Positions 25,139 to 34,338 are shown, counted from the stretch's first letter. The stretch is DNA of 64,000 nucleotides from CAVSJO01 sp963728445 (GCA_963728445.1 CAVSJO010000006.1:434001-498000); one strand, 5' to 3'. Notes: generated by a model not told the origin, from the sequence alone. Numbers and translations are program-made.

Positions 25139-26050
25139 TCAGCCCCGACAGACGAGCACCGGGACGTCCGTGCTCCGGACTACCTTGTCGGCAGTGCTGC
25201 CCAGCACCATGCGGGTCAGCGGCGCACGGCCGTGCGTGCCCACGACGATCAGATCGGCGCCGGCGTCGGCGGCGGCCTGCAGGATCCCGTGAGCCGGGTG
25301 CCAGTCCGCGCGCACGACCGTGTCGACGTCGACGCTCTCCCGGTCGGCGATGGCCGCGGCCTGAGCGGCGAGGTACTCCTCGGCCTCATGGCGGCGGCGC
25401 GCCAGCTCTTCGCGGTTCTGGACCGTCTGGTGCGGGATGTAGGGAGACGTGACGGCGGCGGGAGGTGCGGCGATGCGCACGAGCGTCACGTCCGCGTCCG
25501 TGAGCCGCGCCAGTCGAAGCGCGGGCGCAAGCGCGGCTTCGGCCGCGCTGCCGCCGTCCAGCGCCACGGCGATGTGCCGGAACGGCAGCGCCTCGCCCGT
25601 GATCGAAGCCGAGTCCGTCATCGGCCGAACGAGGAGCACGGGGACCGCCGAGCGGCGGATCAGCCCGTCCGCGACGCTGCCCAGCCACGCCCGCTCGAGC
25701 CCGGCGCGGCCGTGGGTCGTCATGACCACGAGGTCGTGGCTGCCCTCCTCGATGCAACGCTCGATCTCGGCGGGCACGGAGAGCCCGTCCAGCAATCGGT
25801 GCGCGACGGGGTGCCCCCAGTCCTCCGAGATGCGGCGGGCGACGACCTCCAGGTAGTCCGCCTCGCTGCGCCGCTGCTGGAGCTCCCAGTGGAGCATCTC
25901 GCCGGCTGCGGGGTCGCCGGAGAGGGGGATTTCGTGGACCAGGGCGAGCGCCATCTCCGCGTCGGCCCGGGACGCGATCATGCGGGCCAGCGGAATGGCG
26001 TGCTCGGAGAACGTGGAGCCGTCGAGCGGTACGAGTATGGAGCCGAACAT
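25139..26050 (-). CDS. Tandem universal stress protein (UspA x2)
   Basis: A 303-residue protein with two UspA domains, about residues 1-145 and 152-303. Each has the start pattern of the family (FGSILVPLDGSTFSEHAIP; HIAVALDGGSAAEAAL) and the ATP-binding G-x2-G-x9-G-S/T motif (THGRAGLERAWLGSVAD; THGRAPLTRMVLGSTAD). Both copies therefore look competent for ATP. The start ATG 26050 has GGGAGG 6 bp upstream. It is monocistronic, with about 110-150 bp on either side that show nothing else. Confidence 0.93.
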   Translation of the reverse strand: MFGSILVPLDGSTFSEHAIPLARMIASRADAEMALALVHEIPLSGDPAAGEMLHWELQQRRSEADYLEVVARRISEDWGHPVAHRLLDGLSVPAEIERCIEEGSHDLVVMTTHGRAGLERAWLGSVADGLIRRSAVPVLLVRPMTDSASITGEALPFRHIAVALDGGSAAEAALAPALRLARLTDADVTLVRIAAPPAAVTSPYIPHQTVQNREELARRRHEAEEYLAAQAAAIADRESVDVDTVVRADWHPAHGILQAAADAGADLIVVGTHGRAPLTRMVLGSTADKVVRSTDVPVLVCRG

Positions 26051-26160
26051 GTGACCTCCCGGTCGTGTTCGGATCCAATCTGCCTCGGCGAGCGCCGGCG
26101 CGTCATCGGGAAAACCCTGATCCCCTGCGGGGCTTGCGCGGTGCCCGCCTCAGCGCCGGG

Positions 26161-26505
26161 TCACTTCGGCGTCCAGCGGGCGGCGTCCCGGACCCTGTAC
26201 TTCTCCAGCACCCGGCCGAACGCCTCCTCGAGGTCGATCTCCTGCTCGTTGGCAATGGCGACGACGACGAAGAGGATGTCCGCCAGCTCGAGGGCGAGCT
26301 CCTGCTCCGCCTCTCCCGCCTTCTTCGGCTTGTGCCCGAACCGGTGGTTCATCTCCCGGGCGAGCTCGCCGACTTCCTCGACGAGGCGCGCGAGATTCGA
26401 GAGCGGCGGCCAGTAGCCCTCCTCGAATCGGGAGATCCACGAGTCGACGGCGTGCTGGGCGCCTCTCAGCGTGATGGCGTCCCGCCCTCGATCAGCCCCG
26501 GGCAC
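26161..26505 (-). CDS. MazG-like nucleotide pyrophosphohydrolase
   Basis: A 114-residue all-alpha NTP-PPase that probably cleans up aberrant nucleotides. The metal-binding motif is seen as LARLVEEVGELAREMNHRFG (E-E-x2-E) and ELALELADILFVVVAIANEQ (E-x2-D). The N-terminus AQHAVDSWISRFEEGYWPPL matches the family. It starts at GTG 26505 and overlaps the last 14 bp of the aminotransferase gene, so translation is coupled. Confidence 0.9.
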   Translation of the reverse strand: MPGADRGRDAITLRGAQHAVDSWISRFEEGYWPPLSNLARLVEEVGELAREMNHRFGHKPKKAGEAEQELALELADILFVVVAIANEQEIDLEEAFGRVLEKYRVRDAARWTPK

Positions 26506-27628
26506 GCAGCACCTCCAGCGCCTGGTCCACCTCGTCCTCCGAGTTGTAGAAGTGGGGCGACAGGCGGACGTGATCGGGCCGCGCGTCCACGATGACGCCG
26601 GCGTCCGCCATGCGGGCGACGGTCGCCCGGGCGTCCGCGTCCCGGACCATGACGATTGCCGAGCGCTGCTCCGGCTCCGCCGCGACGCGCAGCTCCAGCC
26701 CCGCCGCCCGGCATCCGTCGATCAGCCGCTCCGTCAGCGCCGCGTTGCGAGCCCGGATGGCCTCGACGCCGATCTCCGCCACGATGGACCCGCCCCCCAG
26801 CGCCGCGTGCACGGTCGGCAGGGCGGGCGTGCCCATCTCGAAGCGGCGGGTTCCGTCCAACGGCTCCATGCGCGTGATGTCGAAGTCGAAGGCGTTCCGG
26901 GCGCCGAACCAGCCGGCGATCGTCGGGCGGAGGGCCGTCGCCAGCGCCTCGCGCATGTACAGGTATGCCAGCCCCGGCCCGCCGAGCAGCCACTTCAGGG
27001 GCCCGGTGGTGAGGACGTCGACCCCGGCCGCCCGGACGTCGATGGGGACCTGGCCGGCGCTCTGGTACGCGTCGACGATCAGGAGCGCGTCCCGGCGGTG
27101 GGCGATCCCGGCGAGCAGCGCCAGGTCCTGGATCGCGCCGGTCGTGAAGAAGACGTGGCTCGTCACGACGGCGGCGGTGCGGTCGTCCACGGCATCGGCG
27201 AAGCGCTGCGGATCCACCGTGGCCCCGTCGTCGCTGGGGACCCGCACGACCTCCACGTCCGGGCGGGCCATCCACACGTACGCGTCGGTGGGGAAGTCCA
27301 GCTCCGAGACCACGATCTTCGGACGCCTCTCGTAGTCCAGCGCGGAGGCCACCGTCGAGAGCGCAACGGACGTGGACGCCTCCAGCGCGATCTCCGCAGG
27401 GCCGGCGTTCAGGAGCCGGGCGACGTCGCCCCGCAGCGCCTCGAGGCGGCCGAGCCAGCGCTCGTACCACGCCGAAGCTCCGAGGGCGTGCCATTCCTCG
27501 TGGAACGTGCCGACCTGTTCGAGCGCGCGCCGGGAGAGAGCGCCCAGCGAGCACGAGTTCATGTAGTTGACCCTGCCCAGGATCGGGAATTCGTCCCGCC
27601 ACGCGGTCCAGCTCTTCGGCGTCGTCAT
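26492..27628 (-). CDS. Class V aminotransferase (kynureninase/cysteine desulfurase fold)
   Basis: A 378-residue PLP enzyme of fold type I. ATG 27628 begins MTTPKSWTAWRDEFPIL; an extension upstream to 27706 would overlap the divergent gene. PLP contacts are D186 in ALLIVDAYQSAGQ and K212 in TTGPLKWLLGGPGLAYLY, the Schiff-base lysine. EASTSVAL supplies the phosphate cup. No catalytic Cys loop of a cysteine desulfurase is evident, so it may be an aminotransferase, lyase or kynureninase-like enzyme. It is followed by the overlapping MazG-like gene and divergent from the glycosyltransferase. Confidence 0.88.
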   Translation of the reverse strand: MTTPKSWTAWRDEFPILGRVNYMNSCSLGALSRRALEQVGTFHEEWHALGASAWYERWLGRLEALRGDVARLLNAGPAEIALEASTSVALSTVASALDYERRPKIVVSELDFPTDAYVWMARPDVEVVRVPSDDGATVDPQRFADAVDDRTAAVVTSHVFFTTGAIQDLALLAGIAHRRDALLIVDAYQSAGQVPIDVRAAGVDVLTTGPLKWLLGGPGLAYLYMREALATALRPTIAGWFGARNAFDFDITRMEPLDGTRRFEMGTPALPTVHAALGGGSIVAEIGVEAIRARNAALTERLIDGCRAAGLELRVAAEPEQRSAIVMVRDADARATVARMADAGVIVDARPDHVRLSPHFYNSEDEVDQALEVLRARG

Positions 27629-27704
27629 GGGCGCAGCGTACTGCCGCGCCGTGACCGGCGGCAACCCTTTCGGCGAACCGCCCGCACCGGCACCTTTCCC
27701 GGCC

Positions 27705-28880
27705 ATGACCGCCCTGCTCCTCGCCCTGCCCTGGGCCCTGCCCCTGATCGTTCTGCCGCTGGCGGCCCGGCGTCGCAGCCGTCTGCGCGATTACCCGCCC
27801 CGGGGTGAGGACCACCTTCCGAAGGTGACGGCCATCGTGCCCGCCCGGGACGAGGTGGTGAACATCGGAGCGTGCGCGGCCACGTTGCTGGACAGCCGCT
27901 ACCCGGACCTGGACGTCGTCGTCGTGGACGACCGGAGCGGCGACGGCACGCTGGAGGTCGCGCGGGCCCTGGCGGAGCGCAGCCACGGACGCCTGCGCGT
28001 CGTCCACGGAGAGGCCCTGCCGGACGGCTGGGTGGGCAAGCCGTGGGCGTGCTGGCAGGGCTACCGGGAGGCCGACGGGGAGCTGCTGCTCTTCACGGAC
28101 GCCGACACGCGCCACGACCCGGAGCTCCTGGGACACGCCGTCGCCGCCCTCATGCGGAACGAGGCGGACCTCGTCACGGTCCTGCCGCGGCAGATCCTCG
28201 GCAGCTTCTGGGAGCGGCTCGTCATGCCGCAGATCTTCACGCTCATCTACGGTCGCTACCTCGACCCGCAGCGGGTCAACCGCACGAGCAACCCGCGGGA
28301 CGTGATCGCGAACGGGCAGTTCATCCTCGTGCGGCGGGAGGCCTACGAGGCCGTGGGCGGCCATGAGGCGGTGAAGGATCACATCGTGGAGGACCTCGGC
28401 CTCGCGCAGCGGTTCGTGGCGCAGGGCCGCCGAATGTTCATGGCCGAGGCCACGAAGATGATGGAAACGCGGATGTATCGGTCCCTCGGCGACATGGTCG
28501 AGGGATGGACGAAGAACCTGGCACGGGGCGCGCGGGGGACGGTCGATCCGTGGCTGAAGCCGTTCATCCCCTGGCTCATCGCCGGCTGGCTCGTGCTGGC
28601 CTGGGTCTTCCCGCCGGTGACCCTGCTCCTCGGCCTGTTCGGCTTCACGAGCGGAGCGGTGCTGGGGTGGGCGGCCGCCGCGACTGCCCTTTCCCTGGCG
28701 TTCTGGGCGGTCGTGGACCTGCAGATGCGGGTTCCCCCCGCGTTCGCGCTGCTCTACCCCCTGGGCGCCCTCGTCGCGGCCGCGCTGTTCGCGCGCAGCG
28801 CCCTCGCGGGCCCCGACGTGAAGTGGAAGGGTCGCCGATACGCGGGACCCGGAGGCGCCTCTCAAGCCGCCGAACCGTGA
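27705..28880 (+). CDS. Family 2 glycosyltransferase, membrane bound (HpnB-like)
   Basis: A 391-residue enzyme with an N-terminal membrane helix (residues 2-20), a cytoplasmic GT-A domain, and three C-terminal helices (about 288-310, 313-340, 345-365). The GT2 motifs are VTAIVPARDEVVNI, VVVVDDRSGDGT (D75-D76), D132-A-D-T and the acid HIVEDLGLAQR. The stretch DGWVGKPWACWQGYREADGE is characteristic of hopene-associated glycosyltransferase HpnB and relatives. No squalene/hopanoid genes are nearby, so the acceptor lipid is unknown. The start ATG 27705 lies 76 bp from the divergent aminotransferase. The longer in-frame start at 27567 is unlikely. Confidence 0.88.
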   Translation: MTALLLALPWALPLIVLPLAARRRSRLRDYPPRGEDHLPKVTAIVPARDEVVNIGACAATLLDSRYPDLDVVVVDDRSGDGTLEVARALAERSHGRLRVVHGEALPDGWVGKPWACWQGYREADGELLLFTDADTRHDPELLGHAVAALMRNEADLVTVLPRQILGSFWERLVMPQIFTLIYGRYLDPQRVNRTSNPRDVIANGQFILVRREAYEAVGGHEAVKDHIVEDLGLAQRFVAQGRRMFMAEATKMMETRMYRSLGDMVEGWTKNLARGARGTVDPWLKPFIPWLIAGWLVLAWVFPPVTLLLGLFGFTSGAVLGWAAAATALSLAFWAVVDLQMRVPPAFALLYPLGALVAAALFARSALAGPDVKWKGRRYAGPGGASQAAEP

Positions 28881-29029
28881 GTCGGGAAAGAGGCTTCCCC
28901 GACCTCGATTGACGCCTTCCCTCGGGCGGCGCATCTTGGGGCGTCCCTCGCCGTCCCCACCGCCACCCGCGCGTCCGGAGCGTGCGCCGCTCCGGACGTC
29001 CCGGTCTCCCGAACACGCCAGGAGGCGTC

Positions 29030-30409
29030 ATGCGCCGGTCCCTGATCTTCGCCTCGCTCCTCGTCCTCGGCTCCGCCACCGTTCTCGCCGCGCAGGATCC
29101 CGGCGCCGCAGTGCCGGAGTTCTCGAAGAAGAAGGGGGGGAGCGAAAAGATGAAGATGCTCTCCCACGTCGAGACCGCGTCCGGAGGGTGGAAGGCAGCG
29201 GACATCGAGATCGAGGAGGAGGCGTCCAGGCCGTACGTCTACGTGAGCGGCTTCGTGAACAAGGACGCGCAGATCTGGGACGTGAGCGATCCGTCACACC
29301 CGAAGAAGATCTTCGACTGGACCATCGAGAACCCGGAGCTGCACCGCGGCATCGGGGCCATGGACGGGAAGTACTTCAAGATCGACGGACGCTACTACTA
29401 CGCGCAGTCGTTCCAGTTCTCGCAGGGCAGCCCGGACGAGGACCTGGGCGCGGTCATCTTCGACGTGACCGGCCTGCCGGACGCGTCGAAAGTGAAGGTG
29501 GTGGCGAGGATCCGATACCCCGACGCGCCGGGTGGATTCCACAATACGTTCGCCTACAAGCATTCCGACGGCCGGGCGCTCTACTTCGCAACGGTGGGCC
29601 AGGCGAAGGCCCTCGTCTACGATCTCGACCGCGTGGTGCGGGGCGACGATCCGGGCACGTGGCTCATCGGCGCGGTCCCGAACCCGACGCCCCTCCAGCA
29701 GCTCGGCGCCGGCGGCTACCACGACTTCTACGTGGGCTACGACCCGGCGACGCACCAGGACAAATTCTACGGCGCGGGGCTCGGCGGGTACTCCGTCTGG
29801 GACGTGACCCATCCCGAGGCGCCGAAGCAGCTCTTCACCATCACGGGGCTGGGCCTCGAGCTGGCCCACACGTTCACGCCCTCCCCCGACGGTCGCTATG
29901 CCGTGACCGAGACCGAGTACCAGTACACGCCGCTGCGGGTCTGGGACCTGGCGCCGGGACAGACCGGCCAGATGCAGAACGTCGACGTCCCGATCAGCGC
30001 CTGGACCGCCGACTGGCGCGACCTGTCCCACAACCACGAGGTCCGCTGGCCCTACGTCTTCGTCTCGGCCTACGAGGACGGGCTCCAGGTCTTCGACCTG
30101 AAGGACCCGAAGCACCCGAAGACCGACGGCTGGTTCTACACGTGCGACTGCGAGCACGAGCACGGCTTCGGCGGCACGCCCTCCAACGGCTACGAGAGCA
30201 CGACGAGCGTCATGCAGGGCGCGTTCGGCGTCGACGTCCGAAACCGGGATGGGCTCATCGTCGTCTCCGACATGCGCAGCGGCCTCTGGCTCTTCCACAT
30301 GGACGGCTTCGACGGCTGGAAGGGGACGCCGAACATCTCGAGCGTCCAGGACTGGGACAACGGACCGGTGCAGAAGCGGGCCACGTCGACCCAGGACGCG
30401 GAGGGCTGA
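29030..30409 (+). CDS. Exported LVIVD-type beta-propeller protein
   Basis: A 459-residue secreted protein, with ATG 29030 preceded by AGGAGG and a signal peptide ending VLAAQ. The body consists of repeated propeller blades ending in the x-V-x-D type signature: AQIWDVSDPSHPKKIFDW, GAVIFDVTGLPDAS, YSVWDVTHPEAPKQLF, LRVWDLAPGQ, LQVFDLKDPKHPK and SGLWLFHMDGF. A striking metal-ligand cluster, C-D-C-E-H-E-H at residues 372-378, and other conserved-looking His (HNTF 171, GGYHDF 231, SHNHE 334-336) recall copper-binding propellers such as methanethiol oxidase. It overlaps the next gene (ATGA) and leads a three-gene operon with a multicopper oxidase. Activity is unknown. Confidence 0.85.
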   Translation: MRRSLIFASLLVLGSATVLAAQDPGAAVPEFSKKKGGSEKMKMLSHVETASGGWKAADIEIEEEASRPYVYVSGFVNKDAQIWDVSDPSHPKKIFDWTIENPELHRGIGAMDGKYFKIDGRYYYAQSFQFSQGSPDEDLGAVIFDVTGLPDASKVKVVARIRYPDAPGGFHNTFAYKHSDGRALYFATVGQAKALVYDLDRVVRGDDPGTWLIGAVPNPTPLQQLGAGGYHDFYVGYDPATHQDKFYGAGLGGYSVWDVTHPEAPKQLFTITGLGLELAHTFTPSPDGRYAVTETEYQYTPLRVWDLAPGQTGQMQNVDVPISAWTADWRDLSHNHEVRWPYVFVSAYEDGLQVFDLKDPKHPKTDGWFYTCDCEHEHGFGGTPSNGYESTTSVMQGAFGVDVRNRDGLIVVSDMRSGLWLFHMDGFDGWKGTPNISSVQDWDNGPVQKRATSTQDAEG

Positions 30410-31023
30410 TGCTTCGCGGTGCGCGCGGAGACGGGACCGAGGCGCCGTTGCGGGGGGCCGCATCCCGGCAGGCGTCGGCGCGCGGTCCCCGCATTGGCGG
30501 ATGCGCCACCGCATTCGCCACCACCCTTGCGCTGGCTTCCGCCGCGCTCCCCTTGGCCGGGCCGGCTTCCCCGCTCCTCGGGCAGCAGATCGGCCGCCCG
30601 GGGAGCGGCCCCTACGAGCTGCCGCTCGAGGCCGGATCCGCGGCACCGGCGGCGGTCGGGGACGTCCGCCTCGTCTTCGCGCATAGCCCCTTTGGCGTGG
30701 CCGTGACGCCGGATGGCCACGCCCTCTACGATCTCGTCTTCACCACCGGATCGCTGCCGGAGCCGGCGTCGCTGGGGCCGTACTCCACGCTCTTCGCGTG
30801 GGCCGCGTCGACGGACCTGAAGCAGTGGCTGCCCCTCGGACCGGTGACGCCGGGGACGACGACGGTCGGACCCGTTTCGCTGGACAAGTTCCTCGTCGTC
30901 GTCACGGCCGAGGCGACGACGTCCCCCTCCGAACGCACCGGTCCCATCGTGCTCCACGGCGCCTCCCCCAGCGCGTGGCTCCAGTCGTTCCTGACCCATC
31001 CCCTGTTCCGCGGCGTGCAGTGA
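30409..31023 (+). CDS. Small exported protein between propeller and multicopper oxidase
   Basis: A 204-residue protein that I do not recognise by name. Its ATG overlaps the propeller stop (ATGA) and its stop overlaps the oxidase GTG. After a basic N-terminus of about 30 residues there is a hydrophobic export signal (ATTLALASAALPLAGPASPLLG). The mature part is beta-rich, containing RLVFAHSPFGVAVTPDGHALYDLVF and LVVVTAEATTSPSERTGPIVLHG. It ends in SWLQS-like helical residues (SAWLQSFLTHPLFRGVQ). The tight overlap on both sides argues that it belongs to the same periplasmic function, perhaps as an anti-sigma-like or accessory domain protein. Confidence 0.75.
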   Translation: MLRGARGDGTEAPLRGAASRQASARGPRIGGCATAFATTLALASAALPLAGPASPLLGQQIGRPGSGPYELPLEAGSAAPAAVGDVRLVFAHSPFGVAVTPDGHALYDLVFTTGSLPEPASLGPYSTLFAWAASTDLKQWLPLGPVTPGTTTVGPVSLDKFLVVVTAEATTSPSERTGPIVLHGASPSAWLQSFLTHPLFRGVQ

Positions 31024-32792
31024 CGCGGACGGCCGTTGCGGCGCGGCTCGCGGCGGTGCGGACCCTCGCGGCGCGGGTCCTGGCGCCGCCCCTGCTCGCG
31101 GCGGTGCTGCTCGGCGCCGCGGGGGGCGCCCGGGCGCAGCAGCCGACACACCCCGCGCACCCCGACTCCGGCGCGGCCATGGCGATGCCCGCCGGGGCCA
31201 TGCCGGGCATGCACCATGGGGAGGGGATGCCGATCCCGATGCCCGCAGGCATGCCGATGCTTCCGGGCCTGCGAGGTCAGTCGCCGCCCGTCACGCCGTT
31301 TCTCCCCTCGCCGCTCGACGGCGCGGACGTGCCCGCGGCCCGGCCCCGGGAGATCGTGCGCATGCAGGACGGGGACACGCTGGACCTCACCGCCGGCTTC
31401 GTGCGCCGGACCATCCGCGGCCGCACGTTCACGATGTACGGCTTCAACGGTCAGGTCGCGGGGCCTCTCATCCGCGTGCCGCGAGACGCAACCATCACGG
31501 TCCGCTTCCACAACCGGATCGACCTGCCGAGCACCGTCCACTGGCACGGCGTGCGGCTCGACAACCGCTTCGATGGCGTGCCCGACCTGACGCAGCCCGA
31601 GGTCGCGCCCGGGGACAGCTTCGTCTATCGCGTCCACGCCCCCGACGCCGGCATCTACTGGTACCACCCCCACGTGCGGGAGGACATCGAGCAGGCGATG
31701 GGTCTGTTCGGCAACCTGCTGGTGGACGACGCCGACCCGCGCTACCTGCCGCCGGCGAACCGGGAGCAGGTGCTGGCGCTGGGGGACCTGCTCATGAACG
31801 GGGACACGCTGATTCCCTTCGGAAAGGAGGGCCCCGACTTCGCGCTCATGGGGCGCATCGGCAACGTGCTGCTGGTGAACGGGGAGCCGGACTGGGCGCT
31901 GAACGTGAACGCGGGTGAGGTGGTGCGCTTCTACCTGACCAACGTGTCGAGCGCACGGACGTACAACCTCTCCTTCGGCGGCGCGGAGACCAAGGTGCTG
32001 GCGTCGGACGTCGGGCGCTTCGAGCGGGAGGAGCGCGTCGGGAGCGTCGTGCTCGCCCCGGCCGAGCGCTACGTCGTCGACGTCCGCTTCGATCGGCCCG
32101 GCCGGTACGCCCTGGTCAACGCAGTCCATGTCGTGGACCACTACCGCGGCGAGTTCGCGGCCGTCGTGGACACGATCGGCGTCGTGACGGTCGGCGACCA
32201 GCCGGCCGACCCCGACTACGCGCGAAGCTTCGCCACCCTGCGCACGAACGCCGACGTGTCACGGGAGATCGACCGCTATCGGCCCTACTTCGACCGGGCG
32301 CCGGACAAGCAGTTCACCCTCACCGTCGAGGCCCGGGGCCTGCCGCTCATCACCACGCAGTTCATGAGCATCGACACGGCCTACTTCCCGCCCGTGGAGT
32401 GGGCCGACGGCATGCCGCTCATGAACTGGCTCTCGACCAGCAAACAGGTCCGCTGGATCATCCGGGACGACGCCACGGGCAGGGAGAACATGGACATCGA
32501 CTGGCACGTGAAAGCCGGCTCGGTGATCAAGCTTCGCATCGTCAACGACCCGAAGTCGTTCCACCCGATGCAGCACCCCATCCACCTGCACGGCCAGCGC
32601 ATGCTCGTAGTGGCGCGCGACGGCGTGCGGACGCAGAACCTCGTCTGGAAGGACACAGCCATCATCCCGGTCGGATCGACGGTGGACCTGCTCATCGACG
32701 CGTCCAATCCGGGTGGCTGGATGCTGCACTGCCACATCGCCGAGCATCTGGGGTCGGGGATGATGACGGTGCTGCATGTCGATGGAGGCTGA
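31020..32792 (+). CDS. Exported multicopper oxidase
   Basis: A 590-residue periplasmic or surface multicopper oxidase. The GTG at 31020 overlaps the upstream stop, and a signal peptide ends GGARAQ at residue 40. Residues 43-84 are rich in Met and His (MAMPAGAMPGMHHGEGMPIP), a likely copper-capturing extension as in CueO-type enzymes. Copper ligands are H174-W-H176-G, H216-P-H218, HPIHLHG, and HCHIAEHLGSGM with C571 and axial M581. All four clusters are present, so the trinuclear centre and type 1 site should be intact. Substrate could be Cu(I), Mn, phenols or a product of the co-transcribed propeller protein. The stop falls inside a hexanucleotide repeat. Confidence 0.95.
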   Translation: MTRTAVAARLAAVRTLAARVLAPPLLAAVLLGAAGGARAQQPTHPAHPDSGAAMAMPAGAMPGMHHGEGMPIPMPAGMPMLPGLRGQSPPVTPFLPSPLDGADVPAARPREIVRMQDGDTLDLTAGFVRRTIRGRTFTMYGFNGQVAGPLIRVPRDATITVRFHNRIDLPSTVHWHGVRLDNRFDGVPDLTQPEVAPGDSFVYRVHAPDAGIYWYHPHVREDIEQAMGLFGNLLVDDADPRYLPPANREQVLALGDLLMNGDTLIPFGKEGPDFALMGRIGNVLLVNGEPDWALNVNAGEVVRFYLTNVSSARTYNLSFGGAETKVLASDVGRFEREERVGSVVLAPAERYVVDVRFDRPGRYALVNAVHVVDHYRGEFAAVVDTIGVVTVGDQPADPDYARSFATLRTNADVSREIDRYRPYFDRAPDKQFTLTVEARGLPLITTQFMSIDTAYFPPVEWADGMPLMNWLSTSKQVRWIIRDDATGRENMDIDWHVKAGSVIKLRIVNDPKSFHPMQHPIHLHGQRMLVVARDGVRTQNLVWKDTAIIPVGSTVDLLIDASNPGGWMLHCHIAEHLGSGMMTVLHVDGG

Positions 32793-32830
32793 GGCTGAGG
32801 CTGAGGCTGAGGCTGAGGCTGAGGCTGAGG
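32785..32830 (+). repeat. GAGGCT hexanucleotide tandem repeat (7.7 units)
   Basis: Seven perfect GAGGCT units plus GAGG begin in the last codons of the multicopper oxidase and run into the intergenic region. Because each unit carries TGA in the oxidase frame, copy-number changes would not alter that protein. The same hexamer is repeated inside a coding region at 35782. Confidence 0.95.
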
Positions 32831-33414
32831 TTCGGGCTTGGGATGGGATCGGGGATCGGGGCTGCGGCAGGGGGCTAGGGCCAGCCGGGGGGGCGGCGGT
32901 CTGGAGCGGACCGCCCTCATCATTGGGAGCGGGGGACTGCGGTGCCGCTGGTGCGAGGCCGAAACCGCCGTCATCGATCGACACACTCGTGCACGCGCCA
33001 ACAGTCGAGTGTGCAGATCGTGCCACGGGCTGTCAGCTGCTGCACATTCAGCCTGCAGGCGGTCACGGAGAATGTGCAGGTGGTGACGCTATGGTACCTC
33101 GCCTGCACAACCGGGCTCCCTCGAACGCACGTGTGTGCTGCCGGGGCCGCGCCTGGTGCCGCGTGCCGGGCCGCGCCTGCCGCGGCCGGGCCGCGCCTGC
33201 CGAGACCGCCGCGCCTGCCGGGCCGCGCCCCTCCCAGGCCGCGCCTGCCGGGGCCGCGCCTGCCCATCAATGGCATCCGCAGCACCCGGAGCGACACCCG
33301 CAGCGACACTCCTGAACACCGCCCGCAACCGCACCGGGACGCTGCACCGCGACCCAGACGGCACACCCGGCGGCTTCGTACTGGCTCCGCGCCGGGCCGC
33401 CCGCCCTGCTCGGT
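32793..33414. other. 622-bp intergenic region with GC-rich degenerate repeats, no supported gene
   Basis: No open frame here looks like a protein on either strand. The first part holds the end of the GAGGCT tract. Around 33011-33120 several TGCAG-containing segments recur, for example TGCAGGCGGTCACG at 33054 and TGCAGGTGGTGACG at 33075. From about 33137 to 33270 a GC-rich motif close to GGCCGCGCCTGCC is repeated six or seven times with variation. Then GCAGCGACACCC-like units follow near 33280-33310. It could be a repeat-derived spacer, a structured RNA or a remnant of decayed DNA. Confidence 0.6.
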
Positions 33415-34251
33415 CTAGTCGGCGAACTCCACTTCGATCCGCTGCGGGATGACGCCGGCCTCGTGGCCGCGGTCGAGGAAGAGCTGCACGGCCTTTCGGC
33501 CGTCCTCGCCGTAGTCCAGCGTCCGCTCGTTCACGTACATGCCCACGAACTCGTCGGTCTGCTCGTCGGAAAGGCCGCGGCCGTAGCTCTTCGCGTGGGC
33601 AAGCGCCGTCGCCCGATGGTCGAGGCCGAGGGCGATGGAGCGTCGAAGCAGGTCCGAGACGCGGGGGATGAGCTCGGGGCCGAGATCCCGCCGGATCAGG
33701 TTGCCGCCCAGCGGCAGCGGCAGCCCGCCGGTCTCGCCGGCCCACCACTCGCCGAGATCGGCGATGAGGTGCAGCCCCTCCTCCGCGTACGTGATCTGCC
33801 CCTCGTGGATGATCAGGCCCACGTCGGCCTTGCCCTGCTTCACGAACGGGATGATCTCGTCGAAGTCGACGGTGACCGTCTCGACCTCGGGGTGCATCAG
33901 CTTCAGGGCGAGGTAGGCGGACGTCATCTCGCCGGGGATGGCGACGGTGCGCGTCGCCACGTCCGCCACGTCCATCGGCTCCGTCGCCACCAGACGCGGA
34001 CCGTACCCCTCGCCCATGGACGCCCCGTGGGGGAGCAGGACGTAGCGGTCCGCCAGGTAGGCGTAGGCGTGGATGGACGCGGCGGTGACCTCGAGCTCAC
34101 CGCGCATCGCCCGGCGGTTCAGCGTCTCGATGTCCTGCAGCTCGTGGACGAACTCCAGGTCGCCCGTGTCGATCTGGTCCGTGGCCAGGGCCCAGAACAT
34201 GAACGCGTCGTCCGAGTCCGGAGAGTGGGCGACGTGGATCGTGCGCGGCAT
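33415..34251 (-). CDS. mqnD: MqnD-like 1,4-dihydroxy-6-naphthoate synthase (futalosine menaquinone pathway)
   Basis: A 278-residue periplasmic-binding-protein-like enzyme that converts cyclic dehypoxanthine futalosine to 1,4-dihydroxy-6-naphthoate. It has the typical start IHVAHSPDSDDAFMFWAL, then FVHELQDIETLNRRAMRGEL and VTAASIHAYAYLADRYVLLP. The phosphate/substrate loop GASMGEGYGPRLVA and LIIHEGQITYAEEGLHLIADLGEWW are characteristic of MqnD over MqnA. The start ATG 34251 is preceded by AAAGGAAG. No signal peptide is present. The other mqn genes are not in the window. This implies menaquinone made by the futalosine route. Confidence 0.85.
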   Translation of the reverse strand: MPRTIHVAHSPDSDDAFMFWALATDQIDTGDLEFVHELQDIETLNRRAMRGELEVTAASIHAYAYLADRYVLLPHGASMGEGYGPRLVATEPMDVADVATRTVAIPGEMTSAYLALKLMHPEVETVTVDFDEIIPFVKQGKADVGLIIHEGQITYAEEGLHLIADLGEWWAGETGGLPLPLGGNLIRRDLGPELIPRVSDLLRRSIALGLDHRATALAHAKSYGRGLSDEQTDEFVGMYVNERTLDYGEDGRKAVQLFLDRGHEAGVIPQRIEVEFAD

Positions 34252-34338
34252 CAATGTCTTCCTTTCGGGCGTTGTCGTGGCCGCGGAGTGTAGGTCGCGG
34301 GCCGCGCCGGGGTCAAGCGCCCGTGCCGCGACAGGTGC

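Noticed and set aside
26466..28934. An 822-codon minus-strand frame over the aminotransferase and glycosyltransferase region
   Set aside because: Out of frame with the aminotransferase and antisense to the glycosyltransferase; repetitive Arg/Gly text.
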